Assembly (NCBI GenBank): GCA_021827445.1
Contig: JAKAVW010000035.1
Coordinates: 1 to 6,146 of the forward strand
Direction: 5' to 3'
DNA: 6,146 nt
Source of the DNA: Pseudomonadota bacterium
GTDB lineage: Bacteria > Pseudomonadota > Gammaproteobacteria > Acidithiobacillales > Acidithiobacillaceae
Shown here: piece after piece, positions 1 to 5,213 of the stretch
How the letters are laid out: each line of letters starts with the position of its first letter
How positions within the stretch are numbered: position 1 is the stretch's first letter
The notes under the pieces: model-generated
Seen by the model: the letters and a program-made list of their open reading frames with translations, nothing else
What the model was told of the DNA's origin: nothing
Databases searched by the model: none
Position numbers and translations under genes: made by a program

Positions 1-155
1 ATATAAAGTTTGTTGCCGGTTTTGAGGTTGCCGCAGGCGATTTCTCCGATGATGAAATCGTGCGTTTGTACCATGCCATGATCGAGCAGAGCGGAGAGGT
101 GTGCATCCCCCGAGTGGAGATGATCGATCCAGACAGAGGTATCGACCAGAATCAA
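1..155 (-). CDS. vapC: VapC-type PIN-domain toxin, N-terminal part (runs off the left edge)
   Basis: Reading leftward from position 155, the frame gives an N-terminus beginning (M)ILVDTSVWIDHL and stays open for 51 codons to the window edge. This is the typical start of a VapC PIN-domain ribonuclease. Two of the acidic metal-binding residues expected in a PIN active site are visible: Asp5 in VDTS and Glu38 in IIGEIA. The family is usually about 130 residues, so roughly 80 C-terminal residues lie outside. The start is inferred to be TTG (155-153), which overlaps the TGA stop of the antitoxin gene (154-152); this close overlap is usual for vapBC pairs and no ATG offers a better start. Known VapC toxins cleave tRNA or rRNA and are neutralised by VapB. 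The RNA target here cannot be told. The visible part shows no frameshift or stop, so the gene may be functional. Confidence 0.85.
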   Translation of the reverse strand, partial: MILVDTSVWIDHLHSGDAHLSALLDHGMVQTHDFIIGEIACGNLKTGNKLY

Positions 156-349
156 GCGGCGGGCTCCCGCCTGCGAGGAATGTTCCGTAATTGTGGTTCT
201 GTTCCACCCAAGCGAGCGAGGCGACGGGCACTTTCCCGTTCAATCAAAGCACGCAGGGCCTCTTTTAAGAGGGCGCCACGCTCTTCTACACCACAGAGTG
301 CTTTGGCTTGGGCAAGAAGTTCATCGTCCAGATTGATCGTCGTTCGCAT
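152..349 (-). CDS. vapB: VapB-type antitoxin (ribbon-helix-helix N-terminus)
   Basis: A 65-residue protein starting MRTTINLDDELLAQAKAL, followed by a second helix (ERGALLKEALRALIERESAR) and a basic proline-rich tail ending PRRREPAA. The N-terminal strand plus two helices is the usual DNA-binding and dimerising part of VapB antitoxins of this type (DUF2191-like, by recognition). The C-terminal tail would wrap and inhibit VapC. The ATG at 349 is chosen because family homology begins there. The frame stays open upstream to 427, but those residues look unlike any antitoxin and the promoter lies inside them. The Shine-Dalgarno is weak (GGGG about 9 nt upstream). The stop overlaps the TTG start of vapC by 2 nt, indicating translational coupling. 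Autoregulation by the VapBC complex is likely from the palindrome just upstream. Length is normal for the family. Confidence 0.88.
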   Translation of the reverse strand: MRTTINLDDELLAQAKALCGVEERGALLKEALRALIERESARRLARLGGTEPQLRNIPRRREPAA

Positions 350-361
350 AAGAGGGAACCC

Positions 362-381
362 CATCATGGCATCACATGATG
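362..381. promoter_or_regulatory. Candidate VapB/VapBC operator palindrome
   Basis: CATCA (370-374) and TGATG (377-381) are perfect inverted arms separated by 2 nt. A second arm CATCAT (362-367) also pairs with ATGATG (376-381). The element sits between the -10 box and the vapB start and covers the predicted transcription start. That is where autoregulatory VapBC operators usually lie. Assignment as an operator is inference. Confidence 0.45.
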
Positions 382-383
382 TT

Positions 384-412
384 ATTTTAGATGGTTGGCG
401 CTGGTTTGTCAT
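384..412 (-). promoter_or_regulatory. Candidate sigma70 promoter of vapBC
   Basis: Minus strand: -35 ATGACA (412-407, 5 of 6 consensus bases), a 17-nt spacer, then -10 TAAAAT (389-384, 5 of 6). The predicted transcription start is near 377, about 28 nt before the vapB ATG and inside a palindrome. Match quality, spacing and position together make this a convincing prediction, though it is untested. Confidence 0.6.
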
Positions 413-429
413 GAATTTGGTGCGCATGC

Positions 430-486
430 GTCAGGAGGTTTGCATACTGGTTGCTCCCCCCATCCAGTATCATTACGTCCCCTGAC
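430..486. repeat. Compound inverted repeat / stem-loop (57 nt)
   Basis: The outer arms are GTCAGG (430-435) and CCTGAC (481-486), a perfect 6-bp match. The inner arms are ATACTGG (444-450) and CCAGTAT (464-470), a perfect 7-bp match around a 13-nt loop containing a run of six C. The segments between the inner and outer arms are unequal (8 and 10 nt) and mostly unpaired. On the minus strand the element starts immediately after the TAA (489-487) of the PIN pseudogene frame. It has no U tract, so it is not a classical terminator. It could be a short palindromic mobile remnant or a transcript-end structure. Confidence 0.5.
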
Positions 487-666
487 TTAATTCGCGAGGC
501 GACGCAGCGACTGATAACGTCCATCCGACTGTAAAGCATCTCCGCCTGCGTGATACTGGTGGTGTAGAGGCTTTCCAGCGGTTGGCTGGCTATCCAGGAG
601 ATTACTTGGTTCCGATGGAGAGGGCCGAAGCAATTCGGAAACGACATTGGTATCCAGGATAATCAT
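487..666 (-). pseudogene. Decayed PIN-domain toxin gene (FitB/VapC-like), frameshifted and truncated
   Basis: A clear PIN-toxin start, MIILDTNVVSELLRPSPSE, begins at the ATG at 666. The homology then moves to another minus-strand frame near 609-615, continuing NQVISWIASQPLESLYTTS and ITQAEMLY. It appears to return to the first frame near 525-540, where DGRYQSLRRL resembles the next FitB segment, and that frame stops at 487. Relative to an intact FitB-like toxin (about 140 residues) this needs a net +1 then a net -1 shift, with roughly five residues missing after EMLY. Everything after about residue 65 is absent, including the later acidic residues of the PIN active site. No antitoxin gene precedes it; an HKD remnant occupies that place. 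It is almost certainly not a working toxin. Homology is judged by recognition, not by alignment. Confidence 0.75.
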
Positions 667-717
667 TGCAGGCAACTTAACACTCGTTATGGAACAAGCC
701 AGAACGGCGGCAGGGCA

Positions 718-873
718 ATCAAAATTGGCAGTACCGATTTTCACCTCGTGATCGGACACCACGCACTTGGCGTGGTCGAAACGAAAGTACCCATCACCGG
801 TCTCAAAGCGTGAGGGTGCCCAGTGCAGCATAGCACCCGTTTCCCGGACGGTCCGCGCCTCTTGGCATACCAT
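718..873 (-). pseudogene. Remnant of an HKD (phospholipase D-like) protein
   Basis: The translation contains FDHAKCVVSDHEVKIGTANF, which matches the HKD signature HxK-x4-D-x6-G[ST]xN of the phospholipase D superfamily (nucleases, phosphatidyltransferases, some helicase-associated nucleases). His, Lys, Asp and the GTAN element are all in place. Only one HKD motif and about 50 residues of homology are seen, whereas intact members are normally 150 residues or more. After GTANFD the frame runs without a stop through about 17 unassignable residues (CPAAVLAC and onward) into the PIN pseudogene starting at 666, which suggests a deletion joined the two. Upstream, the frame is open to about 1017 but shows no recognisable domain. 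The first ATG of this frame is at 873, with no convincing Shine-Dalgarno. The specific function of the parent protein cannot be told. Confidence 0.65.
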
Positions 874-1011
874 CCATGGTTTTATGCCATAGGGATTCCA
901 ATAATGGCTATATGATCGCTCTAAAAGCGCTGTATCTCTCCTTGGAGCGAGAGCCGACTTTGCGGTCTTCCACCGCGTCCATATCCGGGCGGCGGGTGTG
1001 CGGAAGTTGAA

Positions 1012-1027
1012 AATACCCTATAGTATT
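1012..1027. promoter_or_regulatory. Short palindrome upstream of fic, possible operator
   Basis: AATAC (1012-1016) and GTATT (1023-1027) are perfect 5-bp inverted arms around a 6-nt centre containing TATA. The element lies 28 nt before the preferred fic ATG, in promoter distance, and overlaps a TATAGT that could serve as a -10 box. No good -35 box sits at standard spacing from it; TTGAAA at 1007-1012 is -35-like but lacks a matching -10. Arms this short can occur by chance. Confidence 0.25.
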
Positions 1028-1055
1028 GAATCATTATCTGAAGGACCGGAGAGAT

Positions 1056-1946
1056 ATGGATGTGGTGAGGCCAGAGCCTTTTTATGCAAAGCTGGATGCG
1101 GACATCAAGGCCATTCTCTTGGCCCAGATCCGCAACCTCTGGACGCATACATCCACGGCGATCGAAGGGAATAGCCTCACACTTGGCGATACCGCCTTCA
1201 TCCTGGAGGAAGGTCTTACCGTTACCGGCAAACCCCTTCGTGATCATCAGGAAATCTATGGCCACGCCAAAGCCATAGAGATTGTCTACGCATTGATGGA
1301 TAAGCAATCCCTGCAGGAGGAGGATTTGTTTGCGCTGCATCGCGCCGTACTGACTGAATCGGTAATAGATATCTACAAACCTGTAGGCAAGTGGAAAAAT
1401 GAATCCAATTTCACTAATTACATCGGCAGTGATGGCCGACAACACCTGCGAGAGTTTCCAGCGCCAAAGAAAATTACCTTATTGATGGATCAGTGGTTGG
1501 AAAGGGTAAACCGTTATTGTGCAACGCCGTTAGCGCAGATCGATGCGGTATCAGCATATGCGAATTTGCATCTCGACTTTGTCTCGATCCATCCTTTTTT
1601 TGATGGTAATGGCCGGGTAGCGCGACTGTTTTCTAATCTTCCCGTTTTGCGCTCAGGTTTTCCGCCCATTGTAGTGCCTACCGAAGCCCGTCAGGAATAC
1701 AAACGATCGATATCGGACTACCAAGCCACGATCCCAGCGCTTGGGTCCTTGGAAAACTTGACAGATCTGCCGGACAATCTGGAAAGAGCGCGTTTTAGGG
1801 GGCTGTGTCGTGGCTATTGGGAACCTACGCAGGCATTGTTGCGGGAAGCAATGGAAATGCAGGAAAAAAGGAGTGTAGAACGATCATCTGCTCTGGAGCC
1901 GAAGTACGAAGAAGGCCATGATACAGATGATGATTTCGGCAGATAG
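1056..1946 (+). CDS. Fic family protein, class II (putative protein AMP transferase)
   Basis: Encodes 296 residues from the ATG at 1056, preceded by GGAG four nt upstream; the frame could also start at TTG 1026, but with no ribosome site. The catalytic Fic motif is complete, HPFFDGNGRVAR at residues 179-190, with the catalytic His179, the acidic residue Asp183 and the phosphate-binding GNGR. Upstream, STAIEG at about 33-38 fits the inhibitory motif [ST]xxxE[GN]. Its place N-terminal to the Fic core makes this class II: Glu37 is expected to block ATP binding until relieved. The EEGLTVTGKP...EIYGHAKA segment and a flap region near 121-137 are typical. Known relatives transfer AMP to protein hydroxyl groups in the cytoplasm; the target here is unknown. 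The last 60 residues are charged and show no obvious winged helix, unlike several longer class II members. The gene is alone on the plus strand, divergent from the toxin remnants, and appears intact. Confidence 0.9.
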   Translation: MDVVRPEPFYAKLDADIKAILLAQIRNLWTHTSTAIEGNSLTLGDTAFILEEGLTVTGKPLRDHQEIYGHAKAIEIVYALMDKQSLQEEDLFALHRAVLTESVIDIYKPVGKWKNESNFTNYIGSDGRQHLREFPAPKKITLLMDQWLERVNRYCATPLAQIDAVSAYANLHLDFVSIHPFFDGNGRVARLFSNLPVLRSGFPPIVVPTEARQEYKRSISDYQATIPALGSLENLTDLPDNLERARFRGLCRGYWEPTQALLREAMEMQEKRSVERSSALEPKYEEGHDTDDDFGR

Positions 1947-1988
1947 CGCCTATCTTTTCTCAGAAAAAATGTAACCGTGTTTTCCCCT

Positions 1989-2108
1989 ATGACCGATGCG
2001 GACCCCAAGATAACGCCCGAGGAACACACGACCTACAAACAACGTCTTTATCAGGAATACCAGAGAAAATATAAGCTTTGGGGGACCTATACCGGCAAAT
2101 ACGGATAA
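1989..2108 (+). CDS. Possible 39-residue small ORF downstream of fic
   Basis: ATG at 1989 to TAA at 2108 encodes a tyrosine- and lysine-rich peptide, MTDADPKITPEEHTTYKQRL followed by YQEYQRKYKLWGTYTGKYG. It is in the same frame as fic, 42 nt past the fic TAG, and the frame between is open. There is no Shine-Dalgarno before the ATG; a GTG at 1977 is equally unsupported. The composition is not random-looking, with repeated Tyr/Lys/Gln, but I recognise no family. It may be a small protein, a remnant of an older C-terminus, or chance. Confidence 0.25.
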   Translation: MTDADPKITPEEHTTYKQRLYQEYQRKYKLWGTYTGKYG

Positions 2109-2120
2109 CAGGTCTCTCCC

Positions 2121-2207
2121 ATGGAATCCTCGACACCACAAAATCCTCACCTTGACGTTATCAGCGGCAAAGCCACCACAGAACCGCGCAAGACGGGTGC
2201 TGAATAA
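2121..2207 (+). CDS. Possible 28-residue small ORF or gene remnant
   Basis: ATG at 2121 to TAA at 2207 encodes 28 residues, MESSTPQNPHLDVISG followed by KATTEPRKTGAE. It is again in the fic frame, 12 nt after the preceding small ORF. AGG about 9 nt upstream is a weak ribosome site. It is hydrophilic, with no signal peptide, membrane segment or recognised motif. It is most likely noncoding or a remnant, and is listed only because it continues the same-frame series. Confidence 0.15.
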   Translation: MESSTPQNPHLDVISGKATTEPRKTGAE

Positions 2208-2299
2208 GACTTACAAAATCAGCGGGGCAGACGATAGGACAGACGTTGCCTGCCATATAAAATAAATCACTTAAAAATCATTATCTTATTTCTTTTGTA

Positions 2300-2388
2300 T
2301 GGCGGAGAGGGTGGGATTCGAACCCACGTGGGGTTGCCCCCCATCCGATTTCGAGTCGGCGCCGTTATGGCCACTTCGGTACCTCTCC
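2300..2388 (-). tRNA. serU-like: tRNA-Ser, anticodon CGA (reads UCG)
   Basis: On the minus strand the acceptor arms GGAGAGG (2388-2382) and CCTCTCC (2310-2304) pair perfectly, followed by discriminator G (2303) and an encoded CCA (2302-2300). The D arm starts at CCGAAGTGG. The anticodon loop is CTCGAAA (2355-2349), with CGA at 2353-2351, flanked by the stem GCCGA/TCGGA with one wobble or mismatch. A long variable arm, GGGG...CCCC, identifies the serine class. The T arm is GTGGG-TTCGAAT-CCCAC. At 89 nt including CCA, the length is normal for tRNA-Ser. It lies 72 nt downstream of secF on the same strand. It forms the border between the sec genes and the toxin/Fic region, so its 3' end is a plausible integration site. 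The serU label rests on the E. coli UCG reader and is only indicative. Confidence 0.97.
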
Positions 2389-2398
2389 GTGGGGGCAT

Positions 2399-2427
2399 AC
2401 AGTAATCTTTCCCGACGCTGACGGCAA
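2399..2427 (-). promoter_or_regulatory. Candidate promoter of tRNA-Ser
   Basis: Minus strand: -35 TTGCCG (2427-2422), a 17-nt spacer, then -10 TACTGT (2404-2399). It is followed by ATGCCCCCAC up to the tRNA 5' end at 2388. The very G/C-rich discriminator is typical of stable-RNA promoters under stringent control. Read-through from secF is an alternative source of the tRNA. Confidence 0.5.
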
Positions 2428-2454
2428 GCGTGCGCAGTTGTCGGCAAATGCAGC

Positions 2455-2477
2455 ACAACGCTACAACGTAGCGCCGT
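2455..2477 (-). terminator. Hairpin overlapping the secF stop codon (weak terminator or 3'-end candidate)
   Basis: In the secF transcript, ACGGCGCTAC (2477-2468) can pair with GTAGCGTTGT (2464-2455) around a 3-nt loop. This gives ten pairs, two of them G-U. The TAG stop (2463-2461) lies in the 3' arm. No uridine tract follows, so intrinsic termination is doubtful. It may protect the mRNA end or help separate secF from the tRNA. Confidence 0.3.
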
Positions 2478-3411
2478 CGTTACGATCCTTGGCACTGATG
2501 AACTGACGCTTGAGGACGTGCTCCCGCTTCAGCCCCAGCCACAGCGCAATCGGGCTCGCGACAAAAATGGAGGAATAAGTACCCACCACCACGCCGATAA
2601 CCAGCGCCGTGGCAAATCCGTGAATCACCGGTCCACCGAAGAGGAAGAGCGACAGGGCGACCATGAAGGTGATGAAACTGGTAATGACCGTCCGCGATAG
2701 GGTCTCGTTGATGGCGACGTTGAAAATCTGTGCCACATCGCCACTGCGGGACGCCCGCAGATCCTCACGCATACGGTCGAAAACCACCACCGTATCGTTG
2801 AGCGAATAGCCCATGATCACCAGCAACGCCGCAATCACGGTCAGGGAGAATTCTTCCTGACTAATGGCGAAAAAACCCACCACCAGGATCGGATCGTGGA
2901 GCATGGCGAGCACACCGCCCACAGCAAAACGCCACTCGAAGCGAAACCCCACATAAATCAGAATGCCCAGGGTCACGATGATCAGCGCCATGATCCCCTT
3001 ATTCCGCAACTCCTTACCCACCTCCGGGCCAACATATTCCGTGCGGCGCAACTGCACATCTGGATACTTCACCTGATCTTTCTGAAATACCTGCAAAATC
3101 TTGTTACTCACCGCGCTGCTCTCACCAGGTACTGTGCGCAAGCGAATCAGCAGATCGCGATCCCCACCGAAGGTCTGCACCACCGCATCATGAAATCCAG
3201 CCTGCGCGAGCGTCCCGCGTACGGCACCCAAATCCGGCGTCTTGCTGAAGGCCAGTTCCACCAGCGTGCCACCGGTGAAATCGATACTGTAGTTCAGTCC
3301 ACGCACCAGAAAGACGGCGACAGAAGCAATAATCAGCAGAGCGGACACCCCCAGAAAAATCCAGCGTCTGGACATGAAGTCTACATGGGTACGGGCTTTA
3401 AAAAGTTCCAT
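2461..3411 (-). CDS. secF: Protein translocase subunit SecF
   Basis: Encodes 316 residues (E. coli SecF has 323). SecF partners SecD and YajC beside SecYEG in the inner membrane and uses the proton-motive force in the late stage of protein export. The N-terminus MELFKARTHVDFM matches the family. TM1 spans about 17-36, followed by the periplasmic motif SIDFTGGT (42-49). The conserved C-terminal block SLNDTVVVFDRMREDLR lies at about 203-218, and the remaining membrane segments run to about 295. A charged cytoplasmic tail ends the protein. The ATG at 3411 is chosen over the upstream in-frame start at 3474 for two reasons: family homology begins at MELF, and GAGG five nt upstream is a good ribosome site. 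The GAGG overlaps the secD TGA, and only 7 nt separate the genes, implying coupled translation. It appears intact and functional. Confidence 0.97.
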   Translation of the reverse strand: MELFKARTHVDFMSRRWIFLGVSALLIIASVAVFLVRGLNYSIDFTGGTLVELAFSKTPDLGAVRGTLAQAGFHDAVVQTFGGDRDLLIRLRTVPGESSAVSNKILQVFQKDQVKYPDVQLRRTEYVGPEVGKELRNKGIMALIIVTLGILIYVGFRFEWRFAVGGVLAMLHDPILVVGFFAISQEEFSLTVIAALLVIMGYSLNDTVVVFDRMREDLRASRSGDVAQIFNVAINETLSRTVITSFITFMVALSLFLFGGPVIHGFATALVIGVVVGTYSSIFVASPIALWLGLKREHVLKRQFISAKDRNDGATL

Positions 3412-3418
3412 TGCTGCC

Positions 3419-5203
3419 TCAAATGTAAAGCTTTTGCACGCGCCGCTTACCGAGGGCGAGTTCGATGATGCCACGACTCATCATGGTCGCGGTAAACATG
3501 GACGTGATCACCCCGATAGTCAGTACCAGCGCGAAACCCTTGATGGCTCCGGTGCCAAACTGGAAGAGCACCAGCGCGGCGATAAGTACCGTGACATTGG
3601 AGTCCACAATGGTCGCAAAGGCCTTCTTAAAGCCAGCGTCGATAGCAGCACGGGTACTCATACCATGCCGTAATTCCTCGCGGATGCGCTCGAATACCAG
3701 CACGTTGGCATCCACTGCCAGGCCAATCTTCAGTACAATACCGGCAATACCCGGCAGAGTCAGGGTACCGCCCATCAGGGAGAGCACCGCCAGAATGGCC
3801 AGAATATTCACCAGAATGGCGAGGTCGGCAATCAGGCCAAAAGCCCGGTAATATACGGTCATGAAGAGCACGACGAACACCATACCGAAAACCACGGCCA
3901 TCACCCCGTCATGGATGGAGTCCTGGCCCAGAGTCGGGCCAACAGTGCGCTCTTCCGAAATATGAACGGGTGCGGGTAACGCGCCAGCCCGCAATTCAAT
4001 CGCGGCATTACTGGCGTCCTTTAAACTGGAGAATCCGGTAATCTGGGCCCGGCCCCCCGTAATGGCTTCACGGATCACTGGCGCAGTGACCACCTTGTTA
4101 TCCAGCAAAATAGCCATGCGCTTGCCAACATTTTTGGTAGTCAGATCACCGAAGATACGGGTTCCCACATTGTTAAAACTGACATTAACGATGGACTGGC
4201 CGCTATTGTTGTCCACCCCCGCGCTGGCATTGCTGAGATAGCGGCCCGTAAGCACCGTATCCGTGTAAAGCACATAAGGCGCACCATGAACGCCGTAAAA
4301 CAGGGCAGTACCGGGAGGCAAATCACCTTTGAGCGCAGCCGCCATGTTGGCCTGATCATCCACCATCTTGAATTCGAGCTGAGCGGTGGAACCGATAATG
4401 GATTTGGCGCGCTGGGTGTCCTGCACACCAGGCAATTGCACGGCAATGTGCTCAGCGCCCTGGCGCTGGATGACCGGCTCTGAAACGCCCAGTTCATCAA
4501 TACGATTGCGAATAACGACGATGGCCTGTTGCAGCGCATCGTCCTTCATTTTCTTGGCGGCATCGGGGGTAATACTTACGCCTAACACCGCGTTAGGCTG
4601 CAGGGTGATGGCATAATCGGGATAATGCCCGGCGATAGCCTTTTGCGCCTGCGCCGCGACTGCGGCATTTTCCATCTCGATGGCGAGGCTTTGCGGCCCG
4701 GTCATGTTGACTGCCAGATATTGCAGATTCTGGTGGCGGAGGAAGGTACGCAAGTTGCCGCTGTCCTGCTCCAGAGCATGTTTGATAACGGCATCGGTGT
4801 CGACACGCAGCAGGAGGTACACACCGCCGCGCAGATCAAGACCCAGATTGACGGGTTTGCCACCGAGACTGCTTAACCAGTCCGGCTCTGCCGACATCTG
4901 CGAGAGAACTACCTGGGCATTGGTCGGGAGTTTACGTTGCAGTAAAGTTTCGGCCAGACCCTGGGCATCATCGTTGGGGAAAAAGAAAGTGCTGCCCTTC
5001 TCATCCGAGTTGACGCGAGTGACCGGAATTTTAGCCACTTGCAGCCAGTCCTGCATCGTGGCCACCGGCGGCAGGAGGGTCCCCGCGGGAGCGCGCACCT
5101 CTACGGCGGAGTGCCAGCCATAGAAGTTGGGCAGCGCGTAAAACAGGGAAGGCAATACGACTGCAAGGATAATCAGGTACTTCCACCATGGATAACGGGT
5201 CAT
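3419..5203 (-). CDS. secD: Protein translocase subunit SecD
   Basis: Encodes 594 residues (E. coli SecD has 615), the larger of the two RND-like Sec auxiliary subunits. The N-terminus MTRYPWWKYLIIL with TM1 at about 8-27 is typical. The conserved GLDLRGGVYLLL is at 121-132. The periplasmic P1 region contains IRNRIDELGVSEPVIQRQG. A cluster of membrane segments begins near 430. The key TM4 motif AGIVLKIGLAVDANVL contains the proton-relay aspartate at about residue 498, equivalent to E. coli Asp519. The C-terminus KRRVQKLYI also matches the family. It starts at ATG 5203 with AAGG seven nt upstream, only 10 nt after the yajC stop. No frameshift or missing motif is seen. It works with SecF in the inner membrane, pulling substrates from the periplasmic side. 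Confidence 0.98.
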   Translation of the reverse strand: MTRYPWWKYLIILAVVLPSLFYALPNFYGWHSAVEVRAPAGTLLPPVATMQDWLQVAKIPVTRVNSDEKGSTFFFPNDDAQGLAETLLQRKLPTNAQVVLSQMSAEPDWLSSLGGKPVNLGLDLRGGVYLLLRVDTDAVIKHALEQDSGNLRTFLRHQNLQYLAVNMTGPQSLAIEMENAAVAAQAQKAIAGHYPDYAITLQPNAVLGVSITPDAAKKMKDDALQQAIVVIRNRIDELGVSEPVIQRQGAEHIAVQLPGVQDTQRAKSIIGSTAQLEFKMVDDQANMAAALKGDLPPGTALFYGVHGAPYVLYTDTVLTGRYLSNASAGVDNNSGQSIVNVSFNNVGTRIFGDLTTKNVGKRMAILLDNKVVTAPVIREAITGGRAQITGFSSLKDASNAAIELRAGALPAPVHISEERTVGPTLGQDSIHDGVMAVVFGMVFVVLFMTVYYRAFGLIADLAILVNILAILAVLSLMGGTLTLPGIAGIVLKIGLAVDANVLVFERIREELRHGMSTRAAIDAGFKKAFATIVDSNVTVLIAALVLFQFGTGAIKGFALVLTIGVITSMFTATMMSRGIIELALGKRRVQKLYI

Positions 5204-5213
5204 GAACGAGCCT

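Larger units (their letters stand above)
1947..2299. other. Intergenic stretch between fic and tRNA-Ser with no firmly supported gene
   Basis: These 353 bases hold no convincing gene on either strand; minus-strand frames lack recognisable content. Two tiny plus-strand ORFs lie in the fic frame and are listed separately with low confidence. From about 2255 to 2299 the sequence becomes strongly A/T-rich, which marks the junction with the tRNA 3' end. I see no clear intrinsic terminator for fic or for the tRNA, and no integrase or insertion-sequence end. Confidence 0.6.

Noticed and set aside
91..99. Second copy of the tRNA-Ser 3' end as an attachment site (GCGGAGAGG)
   Set aside because: Only 9 bases match, they lie inside the vapC coding sequence, and the similarity does not continue into the T arm.
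60..485. 141-codon plus-strand open frame across the left end
   Set aside because: It lies antisense to vapC, vapB and their promoter, and its translation is Arg/Ser-rich without motifs. It is a shadow of the genuine minus-strand genes.
430..486. Integron attC site
   Set aside because: The outer arms read GTCAGG/CCTGAC, not GTTRRRY/RYYYAAC, and no integron integrase or cassette array is visible.
921..1445. 174-codon minus-strand open frame overlapping fic
   Set aside because: It is antisense to the well-supported Fic N-terminus and has no recognisable domain.
2262..2299. Intrinsic terminator after tRNA-Ser
   Set aside because: The stretch is A/T-rich with weak A/T inverted repeats only; there is no G/C stem followed by a U tract on the minus strand.
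3412..3474. Longer secF start 21 codons upstream
   Set aside because: The added residues overlap the secD C-terminus, match no SecF, and the ATG at 3411 has a good ribosome site.
3465..5123. Several plus-strand open frames of 80 to 150 codons opposite secD, and one of 132 codons on the minus strand at 4141-4539
   Set aside because: These are other-frame shadows of a fully conserved secD. Their translations are Arg/Ser/Pro-rich with no motifs.
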